This document shows, one piece after another, positions 41,615-51,281 of a DNA stretch of 64,000 nt (positions are counted from its first letter, which is position 1; the number at the start of each line of letters is the position of its first letter). The stretch comes from Clostridiales bacterium Firm_04. GTDB taxonomy: Bacteria; Bacillota; Clostridia; Oscillospirales; Ruminococcaceae. The notes beneath the pieces are model-generated. The model saw nothing but the letters and a program-made list of their open reading frames with translations. It had not been told where the DNA came from and ran no database searches. The stretch covers positions 124,001-188,000 of the forward strand of contig LVAJ01000013.1 in assembly GCA_001603005.1 (NCBI GenBank), written 5' to 3'. Both the position numbers and the translations under genes were made by a program.

Positions 41615-43243
41615 TTATTGGTAAAGTGACAGAAAATCATTCAGCGATAAAGCTAATTCAGAGTTGTACAGGTTATACAAATCTTTACTTGAATAATTGT
41701 CATCGCAGAAGCTGCCGTCCGGATTCATCAGATAATCGCCGTACCACATGCCGAAAAATGACCAGACAGACGCATCCAGCTGCATCATGTCCGGATCGGG
41801 CAGACCGCTGCATTCGCTGAGCGCGAGCATTTTTCTGCCGTTTGTGATGCGCGCGAGGGAGATGAACTGCTCGTAGCGGCTGCCGAACTGCATGCGCTGC
41901 TGCAAATAGACATCGACCGATGCAATGTCGTAGGTGTCTTCCGGCACGAGATAAGCCGTGCTCTGACCGTTCCAGATCCAGATGAGATTGTTCAGCTTGT
42001 GGTAATCGGTCAGGCGGTGCCAGAGCAGCGACCACAGTTTCAGATAGGCTTCTCTGCCCGAAGCGCCCCACCAGTACCAGCCGCCGCCTGCTTCATGCAG
42101 CGGACGCCAGAGCACCGGAATGTCCATATATGCGAGCTTTTGCAGCGATGCCGCAGCTTCGTCGATATCCTTCAGGATCAGCAGCGCTTCCTCGGAAAGT
42201 CTGCCGCGCTGCGCTTCCTGTTCCGCTTCTTCGGGTGAGAGCATTGCAAGCTGTTCCGGTTTTTTGCCGGCGAGCGCCGAATGGAACCGGAAGTCGGTGT
42301 CCTCTGCATAGACGGAATCTGTGCCGGGGGCATTCCACTGCCAGATCATGCCGACAATGCCCTGCGTATACACATGCCAGTCCACCGCAGCGGAGATCTG
42401 CGCGCGGTCATCGTCCGTGCCGAGCGTGCCGAAGCGGATCGCGGGGAGCTGTCCGGTGAGCTGATAGATCAGCCGGAGCTCCGGATTTGCGCTGTCCGAG
42501 GCATACTGTCCGGTTAGCATCGTCTTGCCCCACTGTCTGCGCAGAAAATCGTATAAGCGGGCGGTTTCCGCGGACGCATGCGGATTGCAGGGCGATTTGC
42601 CGAGCACAAAATCCGGACGGTATTCCGTCGTATCATTTGCAATCGTGATATAATCGAGGTCGAGTCCGCCGTCGATGCCGTCGATCGTCAGCAGCGCGTC
42701 GCCTTTTTCGAGGAAAATGCCGTAGAATGTGATCTTCGTGAAGTTGCCGCTGCCGTCCAGCGAAAACTGCGAGATCAGATTGCCGTTCACGCAGATCGCG
42801 TTTGTCACAGTTTTGTCCGCAGCGGCACAGAGCGTGACCGCATAATGCTGTGTCGCCTGAATATTCAGCGGGACTGTGACCGCAGATTCTTTCTTTGCAG
42901 GGAGCGTGCCGATATAGCCGCTGCCGCTGCTGCCTGCGCGTTCATGCAGGATCGTGAGCGGCTTTTGCAGCTTCCAGTCCTCGGCTTCGGTTGTGAAGCT
43001 GACCGGAACCTGCGTGATCACCGGCAGGTCGGGGCATTTGCGGTCAGAGGGGAGTGCCTCTGCCGAAAGTGCCGCAGGATCGCTGCCGAGCGCTTTCAGA
43101 TATTGCTCATATCCGAGGGTTTCATTCTGACCGGTGCGCGTGGAGCCGACCGGCGAGAACAGGAAGGTCATCGAGACCAGTGTCACCGAGAACACGATCA
43201 GCAGAAAACGGGAAAACCCGCTCACGCCGGATCCGCGGTTCAA
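41615..43243 (-). CDS. GH26 beta-mannanase, membrane-anchored or secreted
   Basis: A 542-residue protein. A hydrophobic N-terminal segment (FLLIVFSVTLVSMTFLFS) serves as signal or anchor. Residues 95-205 look like a carbohydrate-binding beta-sandwich (CBM35-like: GYIGTLPAKKESAVTVPL, DGIDGGLDLDYITI). Residues 215-520 are the GH26 barrel with acid/base Glu in RPLHEAGGGWYWWG, LIWIWNGQ, and nucleophile Glu in LALSECSG. It should cut mannan chains into oligomers for GH130. There is no dockerin. The start is a TTG with GGA at 8 bases; a GTG 21 bases later is also possible. Confidence 0.88.
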   Translation of the reverse strand: MNRGSGVSGFSRFLLIVFSVTLVSMTFLFSPVGSTRTGQNETLGYEQYLKALGSDPAALSAEALPSDRKCPDLPVITQVPVSFTTEAEDWKLQKPLTILHERAGSSGSGYIGTLPAKKESAVTVPLNIQATQHYAVTLCAAADKTVTNAICVNGNLISQFSLDGSGNFTKITFYGIFLEKGDALLTIDGIDGGLDLDYITIANDTTEYRPDFVLGKSPCNPHASAETARLYDFLRRQWGKTMLTGQYASDSANPELRLIYQLTGQLPAIRFGTLGTDDDRAQISAAVDWHVYTQGIVGMIWQWNAPGTDSVYAEDTDFRFHSALAGKKPEQLAMLSPEEAEQEAQRGRLSEEALLILKDIDEAAASLQKLAYMDIPVLWRPLHEAGGGWYWWGASGREAYLKLWSLLWHRLTDYHKLNNLIWIWNGQSTAYLVPEDTYDIASVDVYLQQRMQFGSRYEQFISLARITNGRKMLALSECSGLPDPDMMQLDASVWSFFGMWYGDYLMNPDGSFCDDNYSSKDLYNLYNSELALSLNDFLSLYQ

Positions 43244-43324
43244 GCGGCATTCCGGTGACTGACACCGCGCCGGATTGTCTGCATCCGCAAGACATCCGCC
43301 CCCTTTCTGACAGCTTTTCCGCGA

Positions 43325-44509
43325 TCAAGCAGCGCGGTCTGCCTTGATTTTTTCGTAAACTGCATCCACTGCCGCAGCAAGCTGCTCATCGGTTTCCGCT
43401 TCGGGATCCGCAACGCAGAGGATATCCGGTTCGAGCCCGACTTCGTGATAGCAGGGCGTTTTGCCGGTCTGATAGGTCGCGGTCGTCAGCGTAACGCCGC
43501 CGCTGGAAAGTGAAATGGTCGATTGCATAATGCCCTTGCCGAAGGATTTTTCGCCGACCAGAACTGCGCCGGAATAGTCCCGCAGCAGGCATGCGAACAG
43601 CTCCGATGCGCTCGCAGTATTGCCGTCGATGAGCACTGCATACGGCATTTCCGCGCAGTTTGCATCCGAGCGGATGATCGTGGACGTATTGCCGTCCTTA
43701 TCGGTCGAGAAAGCGAGCTCGCCCTCGGGCAGAAGCGGATCCGCAAGCTGTTCCAATGCAGCGAGCACACCGCCGCCGTTCTGCCGCACATCGAAAATGA
43801 AACCGGAAGCGCCCTCTTTCAGCAATTGCTGACGGGCATTCTCGAACTGCTGCACCGTGACGCTGCGGAATTTCGAGATGCGGATATAGCCGATGTGATG
43901 CGACAGCATTTCCGATGTGACGGTGATCTCATCAAGCTGAATGCGCTTGAGTGTCAGCTTTTTCTGCTTGCCGCTCTCATGCTCCTGAATGCGGAGCGTG
44001 ACCGTTGTGCCGGGATCGCCGTTGATGAGTCCGATCGCTTCGCCGTAGCTGGTTTTGACGGAGATGCCCTCGACCTCGATCAGCAGATCGCCGGGTTTGA
44101 TGCCGGCTTTTTCGGCAGAGCCGCCCTCGGTCACATCGACGATCTCAATGTCGCCGTCTGCATTCGGCGTAATGGTGATGCCGATGCCGGTGTAGATGCC
44201 GGCGTTGCTGTCCTCATAGGCAGTCAGCTCCCGCGCACTGCGATAGGCGCTGTAACGGTCGCCGAGTCCGGCAACATAGCCCGCGAGAATGCCGTCGAGG
44301 ACGTCCTCCTCCGGCACATCGCGATAAAAATTCCCGCGTACCACGGCGTCCAGTTCATCGAGCCGGTCGTATTTTTCAGCGAGCCGATCGACCTCTGTGA
44401 CCTTTTCATTGAATGCTTTTCTGCTCATGGAGAGCGTTATTACGAATGTCACCGCTGCGGTCAAGGTCATCAGGCTGAGGACCGTGCCGAACGAGAATCG
44501 TTTTTTCAC
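43325..44509 (-). CDS. S41 C-terminal processing peptidase
   Basis: A 394-residue membrane-anchored serine protease. One N-terminal helix (VLSLMTLTAAVTFVITLSM) is followed by a coiled segment, a PDZ domain (GIGITITPNADGDIEIVDV, GIKPGDLLIEVEGISV) and the S41 core: IRISKFRSVTVQQFENAR, FIFDVRQNGGGVLAA, catalytic Ser in IDGNTASASELF and catalytic Lys in GEKSFGKGIMQ. I chose the GTG at 44509 (GGGAG at 10 bases). An ATG 42 bases upstream lies before that site. It follows the M23 and FtsEX genes on the same strand and may act on wall-hydrolase partners, as Ctp proteases do in other bacteria (inference). Confidence 0.9.
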   Translation of the reverse strand: MKKRFSFGTVLSLMTLTAAVTFVITLSMSRKAFNEKVTEVDRLAEKYDRLDELDAVVRGNFYRDVPEEDVLDGILAGYVAGLGDRYSAYRSARELTAYEDSNAGIYTGIGITITPNADGDIEIVDVTEGGSAEKAGIKPGDLLIEVEGISVKTSYGEAIGLINGDPGTTVTLRIQEHESGKQKKLTLKRIQLDEITVTSEMLSHHIGYIRISKFRSVTVQQFENARQQLLKEGASGFIFDVRQNGGGVLAALEQLADPLLPEGELAFSTDKDGNTSTIIRSDANCAEMPYAVLIDGNTASASELFACLLRDYSGAVLVGEKSFGKGIMQSTISLSSGGVTLTTATYQTGKTPCYHEVGLEPDILCVADPEAETDEQLAAAVDAVYEKIKADRAA

Positions 44510-44639
44510 TGCCAGTTTGCTCCCTTCCGGAAGAAATGCCGGAAACGGCAAGAAGCCCGCAAGCCTCCTGCCGTTTATCCGGATTTACACGATGTTACTT
44601 TCTTTTTGTTCTTTCCGATTTGACTGACCGTTTGGGGAA

Positions 44640-46319
44640 TCAGAACAAATAGGCTTCCGGATCAACGCGGTTGCCGGTGGAATTGCCGCCGACGCGCACC
44701 TCAAAATGGAGATGCGGGCCGGTCGAGTGACCGGTAGAGCCGATGACGCCGATCTGCTGACCGACGGAGACCGACTGTCCTTCGGAAACGGTGGATCTTG
44801 CAAGATGCGCATAGAGCGTATACAGACCGTTGCCATGGCTGATGATGACGTAGTTGCCGTAGCCGCCGTTGCAGCCGCAGTTATAGTTTTTGCCGAAGTT
44901 GTGGCCGCAGCCGCCTCTTGTCATGATGACCGTACCGGCAGCCGCTGCACAGGCAGCCGCACCGTTGATCGGACCCTTGTCGCCGATGATGTCGATGCCG
45001 CTGTGATGCGTGCCCCAGCGCGGACCGAAGCCGCTGGAAATGCGGTAGTATCCGGGTGCCGGCCACGAGAGCTTGCCGCCGCGGTAATCGCCGCCGTTGT
45101 TGACAGTTGTCGCTGCTGTTGTCGCGGCAGTCGTTGCAACGGTTGTCGGAACAGTGGTCGCGGCAGTCGTCGGAACGGTCGGTGCAGCGGTTGCAGGTGC
45201 CTGCGTGACCGCCGGCTTTGTTGCAGTTGCAGCATTTGTCGCAGGATTCTGCTGCTGATTGACAGGTGCCTGTGTGACCGGCGCCTGTGTTGCAGGGGGC
45301 GCAGTCTTCTTGGCGGCTTCCTCGGCAGCCTTGCGCTCTGCTTCCTGCTTTGCTTTCAGCTCGGCTTCGAGCTTTGCCTTCTGCTCTGCTTCCTGTTTTG
45401 CCTTGCGCTCGGCTTCTTCCTTCGCCTTGCGCTCTGCTTCCGCCTTAGCCTTGCGTTCGGCTTCTTCCTTAGCCTTACGCTCCGCTTCTTCCTTGGCTTT
45501 GCGCTCTGCCTCTGCCTTTGCGATCGCCTCTGCGATGAGCTTTTCTTCTTCTGCATCCAGCTCATCCATTGCGACTTCCTCGGCTTTCAGCTGGATCTGC
45601 ACATCAGAATGCTGATTGACGAGCAGCTGCATCGCGGTATTATTCTGCATAGATGTTGCATTGAGTTCATCATGCGAGGACTTGAACTCGTCATAGAGCA
45701 CATCCATTTCGGTTTCCTTGAGGTTGAGTGCCTGCAAATTTGCGGAAAGATCCTGCTCATTTTTCGTGAGCGCCTTGATCTCATCGCGCAGTTCTTCGAT
45801 CATCTCGTCATCATGCTTGGAAACGCGGCGGATGACGTCGATTTTCGAGAGGACATCATAGAAGCTGCCTGCACCGACCAGTGCGGAAAGCAGGCTGTCG
45901 TTGCCGTGGATGTAGAGTGTGCGGATACGCGTTTTGAAGGTTTCGAGATCCTGTTCGACCTGGACCTTCTGCTTTTCGATCGTGTCCTCAAGCTCCTCGA
46001 TCTGCACCTCGGTATCATCCATATCCTGATGCAGATTCTGGAGCTGGCTGTCGATCAGCAGCATTTTGCCGTTGATGAGCTCGATCTGTTCATTGAGCAC
46101 CTTTTCATACTCCGCTTTCTTGCTGATATCGTCAGCAAGAGTAGCAAGCTGTGCTTTTTTCGCATTGATCTGCGCCTGCTTTTCCTTCTTCTCCTTTTCG
46201 ATCTGTTCGAGCGTCTTGGTTTCCGCAGAAACCGTGATCGGCTGCATCACCGATACAGAGGAAGCGGTCAGCGACACTGCGAAGATCATCGCAAGTGCCT
46301 TTTTCAGATTTGCGTTCAT
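44640..46319 (-). CDS. Secreted M23 peptidoglycan hydrolase with long coiled coil (FtsEX partner)
   Basis: A 559-residue protein. The signal peptide ends near residue 33 (VMQPITVSAE). Residues 35-250 form a long coiled coil like EnvC/PcsB. A further helix has about seven ERKAKEE/AERKAKQE repeats (270-340). A Pro/Thr/Ala linker follows (345-425). The M23 domain closes the protein (435-559), with HSGIDIIG and GPHLHFEVR holding the metal ligands. The ATG at 46319 has AAGGAG at 7 bases; the gene begins 10 bases after ftsX. FtsEX typically activates such hydrolases through the coiled coil at division. Confidence 0.94.
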   Translation of the reverse strand: MNANLKKALAMIFAVSLTASSVSVMQPITVSAETKTLEQIEKEKKEKQAQINAKKAQLATLADDISKKAEYEKVLNEQIELINGKMLLIDSQLQNLHQDMDDTEVQIEELEDTIEKQKVQVEQDLETFKTRIRTLYIHGNDSLLSALVGAGSFYDVLSKIDVIRRVSKHDDEMIEELRDEIKALTKNEQDLSANLQALNLKETEMDVLYDEFKSSHDELNATSMQNNTAMQLLVNQHSDVQIQLKAEEVAMDELDAEEEKLIAEAIAKAEAERKAKEEAERKAKEEAERKAKAEAERKAKEEAERKAKQEAEQKAKLEAELKAKQEAERKAAEEAAKKTAPPATQAPVTQAPVNQQQNPATNAATATKPAVTQAPATAAPTVPTTAATTVPTTVATTAATTAATTVNNGGDYRGGKLSWPAPGYYRISSGFGPRWGTHHSGIDIIGDKGPINGAAACAAAAGTVIMTRGGCGHNFGKNYNCGCNGGYGNYVIISHGNGLYTLYAHLARSTVSEGQSVSVGQQIGVIGSTGHSTGPHLHFEVRVGGNSTGNRVDPEAYLF

Positions 46320-46329
46320 ATCAAACTCC

Positions 46330-47247
46330 TTACATATTCGCGGCGCGGTATTTGAGGTGGACACGCGTAGAAAGTACGCTTCCGATCGCGCCGATCAGCG
46401 AGCCGGCGATCACGTATGCCAATGTGACAAATGTGCCGATCTTGCTGTACGGAATGACGTTGCCGAATCCGATCGTGCTGAGCACATCGAATCTGCCAAG
46501 CAAATTGACAAGGCTGTCATACGAGAACCATGTGAGCAAGGTTGCGAAACATCCTGCGAGGAATCCGGTGATCATGCCTTCGATGAAGAACGGGAACCGG
46601 ATAAAGCCCTTTGTTGCACCGACGCTCTGCATAATGCTGATCTCACGGCGGCGGGAGAAGACACTCGCGCGCGTCGTATTCGAGATAATGACCATGGAAA
46701 CGATCAGCAGTGCGATGATGATCGCGGATGCAACAATGGTAATGATGCGGCGGGTTTCGGTCAGCAGCTCCACAAAAGAATCGGGGGAGCTGACGTAATC
46801 GACGCCGGCGATCTGTTCGGTTGCCTTGAGCGTTTCACTCATGCGGGAGATATCCGCCACGCGGATGCGGAATGCATCGGGCAGGGGATTGTCGTCGCCG
46901 AGCGAATCGAATACTTCCGTGTAATCGCTCATATTGGCTTTGAGATCGGCAAAAGCCTCCTCGCGGGTATAAAGTGTGACGGAGCTGACATTGTTCATCG
47001 CCTTGAGCGTTTCGCCGATTTCGCCGATCCGCTCGTCAGAGGTATCATCCAGCAGATAGATAATGACCTCATTCTTGTCTTCAATTCCGCCGATAATTGC
47101 ATTGATATTGACGTAGAACAGGACTGAAATACCGACCAGCAGCAGGCTGACCAGCAGCACGCAGAAGGATGCAAACGCCATAACGCGGTTCTTCCATACA
47201 TTGTCGAAGCCCTGTCCGACGAGATAACGGAAACTACTGAGCTTCAA
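46330..47247 (-). CDS. ftsX: Cell-division ABC permease FtsX
   Basis: A 305-residue membrane protein with the FtsX layout: first helix after LVGQGFDNVWKNRVMAFASF, an external domain of about 125 residues (IIYLLDDTSDERIGEIGETLKAM), then three helices with SVGATKGFIRFPFFIEGMITG, a FtsX-domain hallmark. I chose the TTG at 47247 (GGAGG at 8 bases), which overlaps the ftsE end by 14 bases; an ATG 15 bases earlier lies before that ribosome site. It acts with FtsE and activates the M23 protein encoded next. Confidence 0.95.
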   Translation of the reverse strand: MKLSSFRYLVGQGFDNVWKNRVMAFASFCVLLVSLLLVGISVLFYVNINAIIGGIEDKNEVIIYLLDDTSDERIGEIGETLKAMNNVSSVTLYTREEAFADLKANMSDYTEVFDSLGDDNPLPDAFRIRVADISRMSETLKATEQIAGVDYVSSPDSFVELLTETRRIITIVASAIIIALLIVSMVIISNTTRASVFSRRREISIMQSVGATKGFIRFPFFIEGMITGFLAGCFATLLTWFSYDSLVNLLGRFDVLSTIGFGNVIPYSKIGTFVTLAYVIAGSLIGAIGSVLSTRVHLKYRAANM

Positions 47248-47926
47248 CTTCTGCGCCTCCAATCACTTCATCAAATACGACTTCACCCTCGCTGATATTG
47301 ATGATTCTGCCGCCGAAGTGGCGAACCATTTCATGCGCATGGGTGACCATGAGGATCGTCGTGCCGCAGGCGTTGATGCCCTGAAGCAGCTCGACGAGTT
47401 CATATGCAAGCTCCGGATCGACATTTCCGGTCGGCTCATCGGCAATGAGCAGTGCCGGATCGTTGACCAGTGCGCGGGCAAGTGCGCAGCGCTGCTGCTC
47501 ACCGCCGGACAGCTCGCTCGGATAGCAGTCTGCTTTATCCTGCAAGCCGACAAGCGACATGACATACGGCACGCGCTTGCGGATCTGCTTCCGCGGTGCG
47601 TCGATCACGCGCAGCACGAAAGCGATGTTTTCGTAGACCGTCATGTTTTCGATCAGGCGGTAATCCTGAAAGACGACACCGATCGTTCGCCGAAATTCCG
47701 GCACCTTCCGCTTTTTCAGCTTGATGAGGTCATAGCCGTTGACATAGACCTCGCCTTTGTTTGCGTCCAGTTCCTTCATCAGCAGCTTGATGAGCGTACT
47801 TTTTCCGGATCCGGAGCGACCGATGACGAAAGCAAACTCGCCGTCCTCAACCTTCAGGCTGACATCGGAGAGCGCCTCGACGCCGGTGCTTTCATAGGTG
47901 ACGGAAACATTTTTGAGTTCTACCAA
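47234..47926 (-). CDS. ftsE: Cell-division ABC ATPase FtsE
   Basis: A 230-residue ATPase. Walker A GRSGSGKST, Q-loop VFQDYRLI, signature LSGGEQQRCALARAL, Walker B LLIADEPTGNVDP and the switch His VTHAHEM are all present. Start at the TTG at 47926, with AAAGGAGG at 7 bases. It is the first gene of the ftsE-ftsX-M23 unit. The C-terminal end (GEVVFDEVIGGAEVEAQ) overlaps ftsX. Confidence 0.96.
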   Translation of the reverse strand: MVELKNVSVTYESTGVEALSDVSLKVEDGEFAFVIGRSGSGKSTLIKLLMKELDANKGEVYVNGYDLIKLKKRKVPEFRRTIGVVFQDYRLIENMTVYENIAFVLRVIDAPRKQIRKRVPYVMSLVGLQDKADCYPSELSGGEQQRCALARALVNDPALLIADEPTGNVDPELAYELVELLQGINACGTTILMVTHAHEMVRHFGGRIINISEGEVVFDEVIGGAEVEAQ

Positions 47927-48042
47927 GCAGAATCCTCCTTTTGGACGTTTGGGAGCGCAGCACGGGGAATACAAAACAGAGGGGGTGTGCTGCTTCTTGA
48001 CATCGTACTAAGGCTGAATGTCAATTGTTTGAACATGGAAAA

Positions 48043-48072
48043 TGCCAAACGAAGCAACTTCGTTCGGCACTC
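48043..48072 (-). terminator. Terminator of the CdaR-like gene
   Basis: TGCC-AACGAAG/CTTCGTT-GGCA with a three-base loop, followed leftwards by ATTTTCC. The T run is short. Confidence 0.65.
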
Positions 48073-48097
48073 CCCAGTAACCTTTTTTTCAGTAAAA

Positions 48098-49183
48098 TCA
48101 GAATTTTACAGGACTTGCAGACAGGTATTTCTTCACCATCAGAGCAATCTTGAAGACGATCGCGTGATCAAACTCACGCAGATCGAGACCGGTCAGCTTC
48201 TTGATCTTTTCGAGACGGTACACAAGCGTATTTCTATGCACGAACAGCTTGCGGGATGTTTCGGAAACATTCAGGTTGTTCTCGAAGAAGCGCTGAATGG
48301 TAAAGAGAGTTTCATGATCGAGACTTTCGATGCTGCCGCGCTTGAAGACCTCATGCAGGAAGGTCTCGCAGAGCGTGGTCGGCAGATGATAGATCAGACG
48401 GGCAATACCGAGGTTATCGTAGCTGACGATGACCTTATCCGTATCGAAGACCTTGCCGACTTCGAGAGCCATCTGTGCTTCCTTGAAGGAACGTGCGAGC
48501 TCCTTCACACCGACGACGCTCGTGCCGATGCCGACATTGACGCGGGTATAGAACTCGCTGGAAAGCGTATCCGCAATGGAGCGGGCAAGCTTTTCGAGGT
48601 CCTTGCTCTCGACGGTGGATTTGATCTCCTTGACCAGAACGATGTCAGTCTCGGTGATGTTGAATACGAAATCCTTGCTCTTGTCAGGGAACAGGTTCTG
48701 GATGACATCATAAGCGGAGATGTCATTTGCAGAAACGATGCGGATGAGGAACACAACGCGGCTGATCTCTGCATTGAAATGCAGCTCGCGCGCCTTGATG
48801 ACAATATCACCGGGCAGAACATTGTCGAGCACAACGTTCTTGATGAAATTGTTGCGGTCGTACTTCTCATCGTAATACTGCTTGATGTTCGCCATTGCAA
48901 TTGCAAGGATATCCGCGAACTTCGCAGCATTTTCATCGGTTCCCTCAACGAACACCGCGTAATCGGGTGTTGTGCGGACGCCGAACGGCTTATAGGTGTA
49001 GCCGTCCCGGATGAACAGGTCACCCGATTCGTTCAGCTCCATGGAAACGAACTCATTCGTGGTATCGACCTTGCTCGGATCACTGCAGGCGATGATGGTT
49101 GCAGTTTCATCGACCACGCCGATGGTTGCGTGAATGGTATCGTGCATCTGCACGACAAGTGCCTGAAACGGTCTGTTAGACAT
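48098..49183 (-). CDS. CdaR / PucR-type transcriptional regulator
   Basis: A 361-residue protein. The last 70 residues are the PucR C-terminal helix-turn-helix (FFENNLNVSETSRKLFVHRNTLVYRLEKIKKLTGLDLREFDHAI). The N-terminal 130 residues look like a sugar-diacid or PAS-like sensory domain (IGVVDETATIIACSDPSKVDTTNE). The middle (VVFLIRIVSANDI, DIVLVKEI, INVGIGTSVVGVKELARSFKEAQMALEVG) is the GGDEF-like CdaR central domain. Ligand and targets are unknown. It is monocistronic; a long AT-rich upstream region (49184-49466) has no clear -35. Confidence 0.88.
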   Translation of the reverse strand: MSNRPFQALVVQMHDTIHATIGVVDETATIIACSDPSKVDTTNEFVSMELNESGDLFIRDGYTYKPFGVRTTPDYAVFVEGTDENAAKFADILAIAMANIKQYYDEKYDRNNFIKNVVLDNVLPGDIVIKARELHFNAEISRVVFLIRIVSANDISAYDVIQNLFPDKSKDFVFNITETDIVLVKEIKSTVESKDLEKLARSIADTLSSEFYTRVNVGIGTSVVGVKELARSFKEAQMALEVGKVFDTDKVIVSYDNLGIARLIYHLPTTLCETFLHEVFKRGSIESLDHETLFTIQRFFENNLNVSETSRKLFVHRNTLVYRLEKIKKLTGLDLREFDHAIVFKIALMVKKYLSASPVKF

Positions 49184-49466
49184 AATCTCGATCCCTTCGC
49201 TTTCTTCATGATTATTTCAGAGTGGGAGTGCCATGATACAAAGCGGAAAGGAAATGCCTTTGATTGCAGCTTTCACTACAAGGAACGTATCCCGATCTGA
49301 AACTATTACAAATTGTAACACATTTCCTCCGCTCAATTGTTACCAAACTATGAACAAAGTGTTAATATTTCGTGAGGAGGGGTATTATTCACTGTTTTGA
49401 TTGTGAAAAATACCGAATCTCACCACGATAAAACCGGAAAATCGCAATCGAATGATTACAAATTGG
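49184..49466. other. Intergenic region with no gene seen
   Basis: Upstream region of the CdaR-like gene. It contains TTACAATTTGTAA-type inverted repeats and a possible -10 (TACAAT) without a well spaced -35. I see no gene and no recognised RNA motif. Confidence 0.4.
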
Positions 49467-51236
49467 TTACATCTTTTCCGGCGCTGTCACTTTCAGGAGT
49501 GCCAGTACATTGCCGAGCACCTGACAGGTCGCTGAACAGAGCAGCAGTCTTGCATCGCGCAGCGCCGGCGTTTCAGCGTCGCGCACTTTGCATGCATCGT
49601 AGAACTTATGGAACTGTGCCGCAAGATCGACCGAATACTTGGTCAGTCTGGAAGGATCCAGCTGCTTTGCCGCGGTCTCGATCTCGGCAGGCATCAGCGC
49701 CAGCTGACGGATCAGCTCACGTTCTGCCGGCGTATTGAGCAGATCTGCCTGCGCGTTGTCCGCATCCGGAACCGGAACGCCCGCGTCCGCGAGATTGCGG
49801 ATCAGGCTGCAGATTCTGGCATGCGCATACTGCACGTAATAGACCGGATTCGACGAGGATTTTTCCACCGCGAGATCCAGATCAAATTCAAAGTGCGAGT
49901 TGGCTTCGCGCAGATTGAAGAAAAATCTTGCCGCATCGACCGGAATATCTTCCAGCAGCGTCACGAGCGTCAGCGCCTTGCCGCTCCGCTTGGACTGCTT
50001 GACCGGCTGACCGTCCCGCATGACCGCGACCATCTGCATGAGCACGACTGTCAGGCGGGAAGCGTCCACGCCGAGCGCGGTCAGCGCCGCTTTCAGGCGG
50101 GGGACATAGCCGTGATGATCGGCGCCGAGAATGTCGATCGCACGGTCGAAGTTTCTTGTCACAAGTTTATTATAATGGTATGCGATATCCGGCACGACAT
50201 AGGTCGGAATGCCGTTGGAACGGACGATGACGAAATCCTTGTCCGCGCCGAGTTCCTCTGCCTTGAACCAGAGCGCGCCCTCTTTTTCATAGGTATAGCC
50301 GCTGTCCTTCAGCTGCTGGATGATCTTTGCAACGCTGCCGTTCTGATGCAGCGTGCTCTCCGCGAACCATGTATCGTAGTGGATGCGGTACTGCGCAAGA
50401 TCGTCCTGAAGTCCCTGAATATTCTTGGGGAGCGCGTATTCGACGAGTGCCTTGCGGCGATCCTCCTCCGGCAGAATTTCGAGCATTTTGCCGTGGAGAT
50501 CGTAATAATGCTTCGCATGTGCGATGATATCCTGACCGAGGTAAACATCCTCCGGCATCGGGAAATCCTCGGTATTGCCGTTGTCGCCGTAGACCGCCTT
50601 GCAGAACGCCTCGGTGCTGTCGGTCTGCTGCATCGCAGCCTGTCCCTTTTCGCCGCAGAGCTGCATATAACGCAGCGAGAGCGATTTGCCGAATTTCTCG
50701 ATCTGATTGCCGGCGTCATTGATGTAGAACTCGCGCTCGGTCTCATAGCCTGCCGCCTGAAGCACGGATGCGAGGCTGTCGCCGATCGCGCCGCCGCGGG
50801 CATTGCCGACGTGCATCGGGCCGGTCGGGTTTGCGGAGACAAACTCCACAAGCACGCGCTGTCCGGCGCCGAGGTCGGATCTGCCGTAGTCATTGCCCTC
50901 GCCGATCACATTCCGGACAACGCCGGAATACCATTTCTGTGCGAGATAGAAGTTCATGAAGCCCGGACCTGCGATCTCGACCTTATCGAACGAGGAGCCT
51001 TCGAGCTCCAGCGCATCTGCGATCGCTTCTGCGATCTTGCGCGGCGCCATGTGCAGCGCCTTTGCGGATACCATTGCGACATTGGCGGCGAAATCGCCGT
51101 GTGCGCGGTCTGCAGGGATCTCGATATTGAAAGCAGGCAGCGGCTCCGGCGGGAATACCCCTTCCGAGACCAGTCTCCCCAATGCCCCCATGATCAGACT
51201 TTTTGCTTCTGCAGAGGAAGCGGATATATGATTCAA
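49467..51236 (-). CDS. argS: Arginyl-tRNA synthetase
   Basis: A 589-residue class I aminoacyl-tRNA synthetase. It has the N-terminal Add-1-like part, the HIGH-like HVGNARGGAIGD, GDWG-region equivalents, the KMSK-like KQSKRSGK with no canonical KMSK (as is usual for ArgS), and the DALR anticodon-binding C-domain (VQYAHARICSLIRNL). I chose the TTG at 51236 because AAAGGAG lies 8 bases before it. The ATG at 51254 precedes that site. It is downstream of the Ddl-like and DUF1934 genes, the same neighbour order as ywiB-argS in Bacillus. Confidence 0.96.
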   Translation of the reverse strand: MNHISASSAEAKSLIMGALGRLVSEGVFPPEPLPAFNIEIPADRAHGDFAANVAMVSAKALHMAPRKIAEAIADALELEGSSFDKVEIAGPGFMNFYLAQKWYSGVVRNVIGEGNDYGRSDLGAGQRVLVEFVSANPTGPMHVGNARGGAIGDSLASVLQAAGYETEREFYINDAGNQIEKFGKSLSLRYMQLCGEKGQAAMQQTDSTEAFCKAVYGDNGNTEDFPMPEDVYLGQDIIAHAKHYYDLHGKMLEILPEEDRRKALVEYALPKNIQGLQDDLAQYRIHYDTWFAESTLHQNGSVAKIIQQLKDSGYTYEKEGALWFKAEELGADKDFVIVRSNGIPTYVVPDIAYHYNKLVTRNFDRAIDILGADHHGYVPRLKAALTALGVDASRLTVVLMQMVAVMRDGQPVKQSKRSGKALTLVTLLEDIPVDAARFFFNLREANSHFEFDLDLAVEKSSSNPVYYVQYAHARICSLIRNLADAGVPVPDADNAQADLLNTPAERELIRQLALMPAEIETAAKQLDPSRLTKYSVDLAAQFHKFYDACKVRDAETPALRDARLLLCSATCQVLGNVLALLKVTAPEKM

Positions 51237-51281
51237 GTGCAGCACTCCTTTCATAGCTGTTATTTCTATGCGTCAGCGGGT

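Noticed and set aside
47318..49300. Long rightward open frame (660 codons) opposite ftsE and the CdaR-like gene
   Set aside because: It is antisense to two clear genes; its protein has no family pattern and results from codon bias in GC-rich DNA.
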